Source of the DNA: Parabacteroides sp.
GTDB lineage: Bacteria > Bacteroidota > Bacteroidia > Bacteroidales > Tannerellaceae
Direction: 5' to 3'
Assembly (NCBI GenBank): GCA_019417325.1
Contig: DXVO01000024.1
Location: 62,001 to 126,000 of the forward strand
DNA length: 64,000 nucleotides
Part shown: positions 8,702 through 16,164 of the stretch, piece by piece
Layout of the letters: each line of letters opens with the position of its first letter
How positions within the stretch are numbered: the first letter of the stretch is position 1
The notes under the pieces: model-generated
Database searches by the model: none
The model's input: only the letters and a program-made list of their open reading frames with translations
What the model was told of the DNA's origin: nothing
Made by a program: the position numbers and the translations under genes

Positions 8702-8769
8702 ATAGTTGACCAGCAACAGTTGCCCATACCTGTCAACTGTAACCAGTCAACTGTCAACTCAATAAAAGT
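8702..8769. repeat. Degenerate GTCAACTG-type repeat spacer (family A)
   Basis: The spacer between the delta and alpha genes contains three copies of GTCAACTG or GTCAACT plus a related CAACAGTTG. Similar short words recur at 14717-14747 and 29763-29873. No coding potential. Confidence 0.5.
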
Positions 8770-9849
8770 ATGGCAGAAGAAATTAAATTAATGAAAGGTA
8801 ACGAAGCCATCGCACATGCAGCAATCCGCTATGGTGTGGACGGATACTTCGGATACCCGATTACTCCCCAGTCGGAGATATTGGAAACCCTGATGGCAGA
8901 AATGCCTTGGAAAACTACAGGAATGGTAGTGCTACAGGCAGAAAGCGAAGTAGCCGCTATTAATATGGTATACGGAGGTGCCGGTACAGGCAAGCGCGTT
9001 ATGACTTCTTCTTCAAGCCCTGGTATCAGCCTGAAACAAGAAGGTATCTCTTATATCGCAGGAGCGGAACTACCCTGTCTGATTGTTAATGTAATGCGTG
9101 GAGGTCCCGGACTGGGAACCATCCAGCCCAGCCAGGCAGACTACTTCCAGACTGTAAAAGGTGGCGGGCACGGTGATTACCGCCTTATTACCCTTGCTCC
9201 TTCTTCCGTACAGGAAATGGCTGATTTCGTAGGTTTAGGCTTTGACCTTGCTTTCAAATATAATAACCCGGCAATCATTCTTGCCGATGGTATCATCGGA
9301 CAGATGATGGAAAAGGTTGTGATGCCTCCTTTCCGTCCCCGCAGAACAGAGGAAGAAGTGGTTGCCGAATGTCCGTGGGCTACACAAGGTAAAACAGGCA
9401 ATCGCAAACCGAACATCATTACCTCGCTGGAATTGGACCCGGCTATCATGGAAGAAAATAATATCCGTTTCCAGGCCAAATACCGCAAAATTGAAGAAAA
9501 CGAAGTTCGTTATGAAAAATTCCATTGCGATGATGCTGAATATCTGTTGATCGCTTTCGGTTCATCCGCACGTATCTGCCAGAAGGTAGTAGAAATAGCA
9601 CGTGCAGAAGGTATCAAACTTGGTTTGCTTCGTCCGATTACGCTTTGGCCGTTCCCAAAAGACATTATCACCCAATATGCCAATAGGGTAAAAGGTATGC
9701 TCTCTGTTGAACTGAATGCAGGCCAGATGGTAGAGGATGTTCGTTTAGCCGTAAACGGTAAGATTAAGGTCGAACATTTCGGACGTCTCGGGGGTATCGT
9801 ATTTACTCCGGATGAAGTATTGAATGCATTAAAAGAAAAACTATTCTAA
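8770..9849 (+). CDS. vorB: 2-oxoacid:ferredoxin oxidoreductase alpha subunit (VorB type)
   Basis: 359 aa, the full length for a stand-alone alpha subunit. The N-terminal pyrimidine-binding domain contains YPITPQSEI and QAESEVAAINMVYGGAGTGKRVMTSSSSPG (given here as two overlapping landmarks of the family); the C-terminal transketolase-like domain has LLRPITLWPFP. This subunit pairs with the TPP-binding subunit to decarboxylate a 2-oxoacid to its acyl-CoA, reducing ferredoxin. Databases usually name this type '3-methyl-2-oxobutanoate dehydrogenase subunit VorB'. In gut anaerobes it could run towards branched-chain acyl-CoA or act on 2-oxoglutarate; the sequence alone does not decide. Confidence 0.9.
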   Translation: MAEEIKLMKGNEAIAHAAIRYGVDGYFGYPITPQSEILETLMAEMPWKTTGMVVLQAESEVAAINMVYGGAGTGKRVMTSSSSPGISLKQEGISYIAGAELPCLIVNVMRGGPGLGTIQPSQADYFQTVKGGGHGDYRLITLAPSSVQEMADFVGLGFDLAFKYNNPAIILADGIIGQMMEKVVMPPFRPRRTEEEVVAECPWATQGKTGNRKPNIITSLELDPAIMEENNIRFQAKYRKIEENEVRYEKFHCDDAEYLLIAFGSSARICQKVVEIARAEGIKLGLLRPITLWPFPKDIITQYANRVKGMLSVELNAGQMVEDVRLAVNGKIKVEHFGRLGGIVFTPDEVLNALKEKLF

Positions 9850-9853
9850 TCGC

Positions 9854-10024
9854 ATGGTCCGGAGAAGCAAATTAGACACGGTAATGACCTGGATATTCAT
9901 GGTTATGGCTGTTGCAGCAGTTATCTGCTATTTCGTAGTAGACGATCATTCCGCATTCCTGTACTGCGGAGGTGCAGCCATCTTTATCCGTCTGGTCCAA
10001 TACCTGATGAGATTTATCAGCTAA
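9854..10024 (+). CDS. Small two-helix membrane protein inside the oxidoreductase operon
   Basis: 56 aa. The ATG at 9854 lies 4 bp after the vorB stop and the TAA is at 10022-10024. After a basic start (MVRRSK) there are two hydrophobic segments, about residues 10-28 (VMTWIFMVMAVAAVICYF region) and 36-50 (LYCGGAAIFIRLV region), separated by DDHS. No family was recognised. The tight spacing to vorB and its place between the alpha and TPP subunits suggest it is translated with them, perhaps tethering the complex to the membrane; that role is a guess. Confidence 0.68.
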   Translation: MVRRSKLDTVMTWIFMVMAVAAVICYFVVDDHSAFLYCGGAAIFIRLVQYLMRFIS

Positions 10025-10105
10025 TCAATACTATGCCAATTAAACAATATGCCTGCCTATGGATTATGGCATATCGGCCAATTAGCAAATTGAAAAATTA
10101 TTAAT
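10025..10105. repeat. Degenerate ATATGCC/CAATTAGCA-type spacer (family B)
   Basis: Intergenic spacer with near-repeated words (TATGCCAATTA, CAATATGCC, GCATATCGGCCAATTAGCA). Comparable words fill 10925-10981 and 11528-11655. No ORF seen. Confidence 0.45.
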
Positions 10106-10870
10106 ATGGAACTCAACGAAATAATTAAACCGGAAAACCTTGTATATGACAAACCAAGGTTGATGAATGAAAATCCCATGCACTATTGCCCCGGTTGTAG
10201 TCACGGTGTGATACATAAGCTGATTGCTGAAGTAGTAGCCGAAATGGGTATGGAAGATAAAACCATCGGCGTTTCCCCTGTAGGATGTGCCGTATTTGCA
10301 TATAACTATCTGGATGTAGACTGGATTGAAGCCGCACACGGACGTGCACCTGCCGTAGCCACAGCTATCAAACGACTGAATCCCGGAAAGATGGTATTTA
10401 CATATCAGGGAGACGGTGACCTTGCTGCTATCGGAACAGCCGAAACAATCCATGCAGCCAACCGTGGCGAGAATATCGTAATCGTATTCGTAAACAATGC
10501 CATCTATGGTATGACCGGCGGACAAATGGCTCCTACCACATTGGAAGGTATGCCGACTGCTACCTGTCCTTACGGACGCGACATCGCACTGAATGGCTAT
10601 CCATTGAAAATAGGTGATTTACTGGCTCAGTTGGAAGGAACTTGCCTGGTAACCCGCCAGAGTGTCCAGACTGCTGCTGCTGTTCGCAAAGCAAAGAAAA
10701 TGTTACGCAAAGCTTTTGAAAACTCAATGGCCGGCAAAGGAACATCTGTTGTCGAATTTGTCTCTACCTGTTCATCCGGTTGGAAAATGACCCCTGAAAA
10801 GGCAAACAAATGGATGGAAGAAAATATGTTCCCGTTCTATCCGCTGGGCGACCTTAAGAATAAGGAATAA
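10106..10870 (+). CDS. 2-oxoacid:ferredoxin oxidoreductase beta subunit (TPP-binding)
   Basis: 254 aa. The TPP-binding signature is complete: CPGCSHG near residue 28, GDGDLAAIG near 112 and NNAIYGMTGGQ near 132 (the GDG...NN Mg/TPP motif). It forms the catalytic site with VorB and passes electrons to the ferredoxin subunit. The length fits the separate beta subunit of KGOR/VOR enzymes. Spacers of 81 bp before and 111 bp after it are longer than usual for such an operon and are filled by repeat-like sequence. Confidence 0.92.
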   Translation: MELNEIIKPENLVYDKPRLMNENPMHYCPGCSHGVIHKLIAEVVAEMGMEDKTIGVSPVGCAVFAYNYLDVDWIEAAHGRAPAVATAIKRLNPGKMVFTYQGDGDLAAIGTAETIHAANRGENIVIVFVNNAIYGMTGGQMAPTTLEGMPTATCPYGRDIALNGYPLKIGDLLAQLEGTCLVTRQSVQTAAAVRKAKKMLRKAFENSMAGKGTSVVEFVSTCSSGWKMTPEKANKWMEENMFPFYPLGDLKNKE

Positions 10871-10924
10871 AGCGCAGGACTGTGAAATTGAGAATTATAA
10901 ATAGCATTATTAATTCAGCCAAAA

Positions 10925-10981
10925 AGACAATGTAGCATTTATCTGCTCATTGATATATTGGCACATTTGCACATTATTACA
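10925..10981. repeat. Family B repeat spacer before the gamma subunit
   Basis: Contains TATTGGCACATTTGCACATTATTAC, a string of related GCACATT units. It allows an in-frame upstream TTG start at 10958 that would only translate the repeat. Confidence 0.45.
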
Positions 10982-11527
10982 ATGAAACAAGAAATAATCA
11001 TAGCAGGTTTCGGCGGACAAGGTGTATTGTCTATGGGTAAAATCCTTGCTTATTCCGGACTGATGGAAGGAAAAGAAGTAAGTTGGATGCCTTCATACGG
11101 ACCTGAACAGCGCGGTGGAACAGCGAACGTGACCGTTATATTAAGCGACGATCCTATCAGCTCACCTATCTTAAACGAATATGATGTAGCTATCATCCTG
11201 AACCAACCTTCAATGGACAAGTTCGAGAAAAAGGTTAAAAAAGGCGGCATCCTGATATATGACGGATATGGTATCCATACTCCGGCAACACGCTCCGACA
11301 TTAACATTTACCGTGTAGATGCAATGGATGCAGCCACCGAAATGAAGAATGATAAGGTATTCAATATGCTTATTCTGGGTGGCTTGCTGAAAGTCGTTCC
11401 TATGGTAAAACTTGAAAATGTACTTGCAGGACTGAAAAAGTCGCTGCCCGAACGCCATCATAAATTAATCCCGATGAATGAGGCGGCCATCAAAAAAGGT
11501 ATGGACATCATACAGAAAATGCAATAA
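10982..11527 (+). CDS. 2-oxoacid:ferredoxin oxidoreductase gamma subunit
   Basis: 181 aa from ATG 10982 (MKQEIIIAGFGGQGVLSMG). The start was chosen over the TTG at 10958 because the family begins at this methionine and the upstream codons are repeat sequence. GFGGQGV and SYGPEQRGGTANV are family hallmarks. The gamma subunit is a structural part of the CoA-dependent oxidoreductase and completes the four-subunit set. Confidence 0.92.
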   Translation: MKQEIIIAGFGGQGVLSMGKILAYSGLMEGKEVSWMPSYGPEQRGGTANVTVILSDDPISSPILNEYDVAIILNQPSMDKFEKKVKKGGILIYDGYGIHTPATRSDINIYRVDAMDAATEMKNDKVFNMLILGGLLKVVPMVKLENVLAGLKKSLPERHHKLIPMNEAAIKKGMDIIQKMQ

Positions 11528-11655
11528 TGCATTTATATTTCAATATGCTGATATGTCATTTATAGCATGTGCCAATTAATATAAATTGTAATATTTTATT
11601 AGCGCATTTTGACATATTGGCATATTGCCGCATTATTACATTAGCACTTTATTCC
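11528..11655. repeat. Family B repeat-rich spacer
   Basis: AT-rich stretch with repeated words such as ATATGCTGATATG, GACATATTGGCATATTG and GCATTATTACATTAGCAC. No reading frame is conserved through it. It ends at the promoter of the putative porin gene. Confidence 0.45.
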
Positions 11656-11663
11656 TATCTTTG
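11656..11663 (+). promoter_or_regulatory. -7 element TATCTTTG only 6 bp from a start codon
   Basis: A perfect TAnnTTTG match; the ATG of the putative porin is at 11670. The transcription start would fall at or next to the start codon, so the mRNA may be leaderless. The same spacing occurs at ruvX (46455-46462). Confidence 0.5.
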
Positions 11664-11669
11664 CACCCC

Positions 11670-13772
11670 ATGAAGCGTTGCTTATACATATTACTTATAT
11701 TATTGATAACATCTGTCGCAGTTACTGAAGCACAACGCCGGCCTTCGCAAGGTGGAAAAGGCGGTTTTTCCTTAAGTAACCTATCCTCTGCTTCCCAAGA
11801 GGTCCCGGACAGTTTATTAGTACCGGATAGTGCATCGATGCAGAACAAGCGCATCATTGGCTACCGCCTTACTCCTTTACTTGGAGAAGTTTACGTTGCT
11901 CCCATGGATACGCAACGGCTTAACTTTTCAAACAGGACGCTGGTTGAATCCAACTCTTTGGCTGTAGGCTATCTTGCCAATCTGGGTTCGTCGGCACAAA
12001 CCCGCATATTCTCCGAACGAAAGGAAGCACGGGATTTTATCTTTGCCGATGCCTACGACTACTATATCACGACTCCGGAGAATGCGTACTTCTATAATAC
12101 CAAAATCCCCTATACCAACATCATGTACACTACCGCAGGCGGTAGCGACAACAAAGAAGAACAGTTGAAGGGAACCCTGACATTAAACTTTGGGAAAAAG
12201 ATTAACATCGGAGGTGATATCGATTATATTTATGGTAGAGGACATTATAAAAATAATGGTAACAAGCTGCTGAGTTATCGCCTGTTCGGTAGTTATGAAA
12301 GCGACCGGTATGAAATCCATGCCTTTCTGAGTAATTTCAATTTCGTAAATTACGAAAACGGAGGATTAGCAAACGACTCTGTAATCACCCACCCCGACCA
12401 GTATTTTGAAAACGGGCGACAAGGAAGCAATGACCCCAAGTCATTCGATATCCGCTATCCGGCAAATGTATGGAATCGTGTCCGGGGTAAACAGTATTTC
12501 TTTACACATCGTTACAACCTTGGTTTCGAAAGGGAAACTGCCGAAAAAGATTCTTTGGGTAATGCCATCATGCAGTTTGTCCCTGTATCAAGCATTATCC
12601 ATACCTTCGAATACAATGACAATACCCGTCGTTTCATATCCGAAGGCACACAGATAGACTCTTGTTATCGGAATGCAGACGGTACCCCACGTATATATGG
12701 TTTGGACAACCAACTGGACGACCGGGCTTCTTCTTGGTATTTAAGGAACACATTCGGACTTTCATTGCGTGAAGGTTTCCAAAACTGGGCTAAATTCGGA
12801 TTGACTGCCTTTGTTACCTTCGATAAGAGAAGGTTCCAGTTACCGGCTGCCATACCAGGATTAAATTATGGCCCGAACGGAAGAGGCACCAACCCCACTC
12901 CTACTTCCCTGAATTTCCCGTTAGTGGATAAATATGATGAGTTCTCAACTTATATCGGTGCAGAAATATCCAAACGGCAAGGCACCTTACTGACTTATGA
13001 TGCCCGGGGAGAACTTTGCCTGGTAGGTTCCGATATCGGAGAATTCCGTGCAACAGGACATTTACAGACACAGTTCAGACTATTCCAAAAAGATGCTATC
13101 ATCCGGGCGGAAGGATATATAAAGAATGTTACACCAGCATTTTATCTGCGCCATTTCCACTCCCGCTATTTCTGGTGGGACAACGACTTATCGATGATTC
13201 AGCATATCTATGCAGGTGCCAAGATAGACCTGGAATCTACTCGTACCCAGCTATCAGCCGGAGTGGAAAGCATACAAAATTATGTATATATTAATAAAGA
13301 CGGGATTCCTGAACAGAAAAACGGAAACCTGCAAGTGCTGAGTGCACGGCTCAAACAAGATTTCAAATACCGGGCTTTCGGATGGGAAAATGAAATAGCC
13401 TACCAGCTTAGCAGCGATAAGGACGTATTACCTTTGCCATCCCTCAGCCTTTATTCGAATATGTACCTGCAGTTCAAAGTAGCCAAAGTACTGAGTATCC
13501 AGATTGGTGCAAATGTGTATTATAACACGGCATACAAAGCACCTTATTACGAACCTGCCACCCAGCAGTTCCAACTACAGGATAAAGTGGATGTAGGTAA
13601 TTATCCGCTTATGAATGCCTATGCCAACTTCCACTTGAAACAAGCGCGTTTCTTTGTGATGGGGTATAACTTAAGTTCTTTGTTCGTCGACCCGAACTAT
13701 TTCTCTCTTGCGCACTATCCGCTTAATCCGATGGTGTTGAAATTAGGTGTTGCTGTGATGTTCAACAATTAA
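11670..13772 (+). CDS. Putative outer-membrane porin (Porin_10-like)
   Basis: 700 aa from ATG 11670. Fifteen further codons could be read from a TTG at 11625, but these cross the promoter, and the methionine at 11670 opens a clear signal peptide (MKRCLYILLILLITSVAVTEA). A basic, Gly/Ser-rich linker is followed by a long stretch of alternating aromatic/polar beta strands (YFTHRYNLGFER, FRATGHLQTQFRLF, FFVMGYNLSSLF). This is the pattern of the 'putative porin' family of Bacteroidetes, an outer-membrane barrel of unknown cargo. The next gene starts 12 bp later and is probably co-transcribed. Confidence 0.8.
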   Translation: MKRCLYILLILLITSVAVTEAQRRPSQGGKGGFSLSNLSSASQEVPDSLLVPDSASMQNKRIIGYRLTPLLGEVYVAPMDTQRLNFSNRTLVESNSLAVGYLANLGSSAQTRIFSERKEARDFIFADAYDYYITTPENAYFYNTKIPYTNIMYTTAGGSDNKEEQLKGTLTLNFGKKINIGGDIDYIYGRGHYKNNGNKLLSYRLFGSYESDRYEIHAFLSNFNFVNYENGGLANDSVITHPDQYFENGRQGSNDPKSFDIRYPANVWNRVRGKQYFFTHRYNLGFERETAEKDSLGNAIMQFVPVSSIIHTFEYNDNTRRFISEGTQIDSCYRNADGTPRIYGLDNQLDDRASSWYLRNTFGLSLREGFQNWAKFGLTAFVTFDKRRFQLPAAIPGLNYGPNGRGTNPTPTSLNFPLVDKYDEFSTYIGAEISKRQGTLLTYDARGELCLVGSDIGEFRATGHLQTQFRLFQKDAIIRAEGYIKNVTPAFYLRHFHSRYFWWDNDLSMIQHIYAGAKIDLESTRTQLSAGVESIQNYVYINKDGIPEQKNGNLQVLSARLKQDFKYRAFGWENEIAYQLSSDKDVLPLPSLSLYSNMYLQFKVAKVLSIQIGANVYYNTAYKAPYYEPATQQFQLQDKVDVGNYPLMNAYANFHLKQARFFVMGYNLSSLFVDPNYFSLAHYPLNPMVLKLGVAVMFNN

Positions 13773-13784
13773 GCACTCTGGACC

Positions 13785-14615
13785 ATGAGGTCAAAAAAAC
13801 TGATTATGCTTTATGCCGGCTTACTGGTAGTAGCCATTGCTACTATGGTTATGTTATGGCGAATTATGAAGCACAGCCCGGAAGAAATACTACCACGAGA
13901 CTATCCGGAAATCAAAGCAGAAGGAATCCTCCGCATGGTAACCGAATATAATCAATCCGGCTATTATATAGCTGGAGATACAATCGAGGGGTTCCAGTAT
14001 GAACTAAGCCAGGCGATAGCACAAATATCAGGATTGGAAGTACAGACTCATCTGGTGATGAGCCTTGCCGAGAGCTTTGAAATGCTTGCCAATAATAAAT
14101 GCGATATAATTGCCCGGAATATTCCGACCACCAGCGAAATCAAAGAAGATTATCTGTTTACAGAACCGATCGTACTGAATAAGCAAGTACTGATTCAGCG
14201 TACTGAAAAGGCAAATAACGGTATCAAACCTATACGGAACCAACTTGACCTGGCTGGTAAAACGCTTTATATCCCTAAAGATTCTCCCGCACAACTCCGC
14301 CTTCAAAATCTCGGACATGAAATCGGAGATACGATCTACGTAAAGGAAGACGATTTATATTCCGGCGAACAGCTAGCCATTATGGTGGCGAAGAAGGATA
14401 TAGACTATGCCGTCTGTGACCAGCAAATTGCACGAAAATCGAAAGAACTGTTACCTGAAATAGATATAGAAACAGACATCAGTTTCACACAACTCCAGTC
14501 CTGGGCTGTACGCAAAGACTCTCCTATCCTGCTCGACAGTCTCAACAGTTGGCTGAACCGGATAAAGGAAAGTGGTCTTTACGACAAAATCTATAAGAAA
14601 TACTATAGCAAGTAA
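13785..14615 (+). CDS. Membrane-anchored solute-binding-like protein (SBP family 3 / MltF N-domain-like)
   Basis: 276 aa. An N-terminal membrane anchor or signal (about 5-26, KLIMLYAGLLVVAIATMVML) precedes a bilobed periplasmic binding domain: GILRMVTEYNQSGYY, GFQYELSQAIA and CDIIARNIPTTSEIKEDYLFTEP are typical of family 3 solute-binding proteins and the non-catalytic half of MltF. No lytic transglycosylase domain follows and no ABC permease is nearby, so it may sense or bind an amino-acid- or peptidoglycan-like ligand. It follows the porin gene by 12 bp. Confidence 0.75.
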   Translation: MRSKKLIMLYAGLLVVAIATMVMLWRIMKHSPEEILPRDYPEIKAEGILRMVTEYNQSGYYIAGDTIEGFQYELSQAIAQISGLEVQTHLVMSLAESFEMLANNKCDIIARNIPTTSEIKEDYLFTEPIVLNKQVLIQRTEKANNGIKPIRNQLDLAGKTLYIPKDSPAQLRLQNLGHEIGDTIYVKEDDLYSGEQLAIMVAKKDIDYAVCDQQIARKSKELLPEIDIETDISFTQLQSWAVRKDSPILLDSLNSWLNRIKESGLYDKIYKKYYSK

Positions 14616-14716
14616 TAATTAATGGCAGATGACAACGAAAGAAATGAAGGGAACATATTTTTTTATGAAACTTACTCCCTTTTTTAGACTTTAATAATCC
14701 AGTTAAGCGCTAACTT

Positions 14717-14747
14717 TTAACAGTCAATTGCCAACTGTCAATTATTA
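14717..14747. repeat. Family A repeat (AACAGTCAATTGCCAACTGT)
   Basis: Two inverted or related CAATTG/CAACTG words like those at 8702-8769 and 29763-29873, in the spacer upstream of the helicase gene. Confidence 0.45.
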
Positions 14748-14782
14748 CGCCGCTTCATAGTCAAATATTCCTAAATTATGAC

Positions 14783-14790
14783 TACCTTTA
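14783..14790 (+). promoter_or_regulatory. Likely -7 element (TACCTTTA) for the DEAD-box helicase
   Basis: One mismatch to TAnnTTTG, 22 bp upstream of the ATG at 14813. Confidence 0.4.
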
Positions 14791-14812
14791 CACGTTATTT
14801 GAATGTTGAAAA

Positions 14813-16072
14813 ATGAGATTTGACGAATTGGATTTAGAAGAGGCTATATTGGATGGTCTCGACGCTATGAATTTTTTGGAAACAACCCCTGTGCAGGAAC
14901 TAACTATTCCGGTAATATTGGAAGGTAAAGATATTATTGCATGTGCACAGACAGGAACAGGAAAAACAGCCGCTTATGTTCTACCTGTCATCAACGAACT
15001 TAGCAAAGGAGAACATCCGGCTAACGTGATTAATGCCATTATCATGGCTCCAACACGTGAACTGGCACAACAAATAGATCAACAAATAGAAGGATTCACA
15101 TATTTTATTCCGGTTTCGGCAGTTGCTGTCTACGGAGGTACCGACGGTATCGCCTGGGAACAACAGAAACGTGGTATGGAAATGGGAGCCGATATAGTAA
15201 TTGCTACTCCGGGACGCCTGTTATCACATATCAAAATGGGTACGGTAGACCTCTCGCAAGTCTCATTCTTTATTCTCGACGAAGCAGACCGCATGCTCGA
15301 TATGGGATTCTATGATGACATTATGAAGGTGCATAAGCTTTTGCCTCCTACCTGCCAGATCATCATGTTCTCGGCCACTATGCCTCCTAAGATACGGACA
15401 CTGGCAAAAACAATCCTGAAAAATCCGGAAGAAATAAAGATAGCCATTTCACGTCCTCCCGAATCCATCATGCAAACGGCTTATATTTGTCACGATACAC
15501 AAAAAATCCAGATACTTCAGGATTTGTTCAATCAGAGCCGTCCGCAACGTGTTATCATCTTCTCTTCCTCTAAAATGAAAGTAAAGGAGCTGACAAGCAC
15601 ACTGAGCCGCATGAAATTCAATGTTGCCCAAATGCATTCAGACCTTGAACAAGCGACCCGCGAAGAAGTTATGAAAGATTTCAAGAACGGACGTATCGAT
15701 ATTCTGGTTGCAACAGATGTTGTGGCACGCGGCATTGACATCAACGATATTAAGTTGGTTGTAAACTTCGATATACCTCACGATCCGGAAGATTATGTAC
15801 ATCGCATCGGACGTACCGCACGAGGAACCAATGGCGAAGGACTTGCCATCACATTTGTAGCAATAGATGAACAGGCAAAATTCAAACAAATAGAGAAATT
15901 CCTGAATAAAGAAGTCTATAAAATTCCGATAGATTCCAAATTCGGCGAAGCTCCTGCCTATGAACCAGAAAAATACGGTAACATGAGGAAAGGCAGAGGC
16001 CGCCCACGTAAACAGGAGAATACCAAGAACAATAAAAGTAAATCTCCCCGTCAGAAATCAGATAAAAACTGA
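14813..16072 (+). CDS. DEAD-box ATP-dependent RNA helicase (RhlE-like)
   Basis: 419 aa. All core motifs are present: AQTGTGKTAA (motif I, about 44-53), PTRELAQQ (Ia), TPGR (Ib), DEAD (II, about 156-159), SATMP (III), VATDVVARGID (V) and HRIGRTARG (VI). A basic tail after about residue 380 (RKGRGRPRKQ, NNKSKSPRQK) probably binds RNA. It likely remodels rRNA or mRNA, including at low temperature. It faces rho across a shared terminator. Confidence 0.93.
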   Translation: MRFDELDLEEAILDGLDAMNFLETTPVQELTIPVILEGKDIIACAQTGTGKTAAYVLPVINELSKGEHPANVINAIIMAPTRELAQQIDQQIEGFTYFIPVSAVAVYGGTDGIAWEQQKRGMEMGADIVIATPGRLLSHIKMGTVDLSQVSFFILDEADRMLDMGFYDDIMKVHKLLPPTCQIIMFSATMPPKIRTLAKTILKNPEEIKIAISRPPESIMQTAYICHDTQKIQILQDLFNQSRPQRVIIFSSSKMKVKELTSTLSRMKFNVAQMHSDLEQATREEVMKDFKNGRIDILVATDVVARGIDINDIKLVVNFDIPHDPEDYVHRIGRTARGTNGEGLAITFVAIDEQAKFKQIEKFLNKEVYKIPIDSKFGEAPAYEPEKYGNMRKGRGRPRKQENTKNNKSKSPRQKSDKN

Positions 16073-16104
16073 GACACATAAACCCTCTTAAGGAGAGGCA
16101 TCAT

Positions 16105-16137
16105 AAAAAAAGGCATCCTGTAAAGATGCCTTTTTTT
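16105..16137. terminator. Bidirectional intrinsic terminator between helicase and rho
   Basis: Stem AGGCATC / GATGCCT with a 7-nt loop, flanked by A7 on one side and T7 on the other, so it can end transcription from both convergent genes. Confidence 0.85.
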
Positions 16138-16164
16138 GTATCTATATATGTAGTTCTTAAATCA

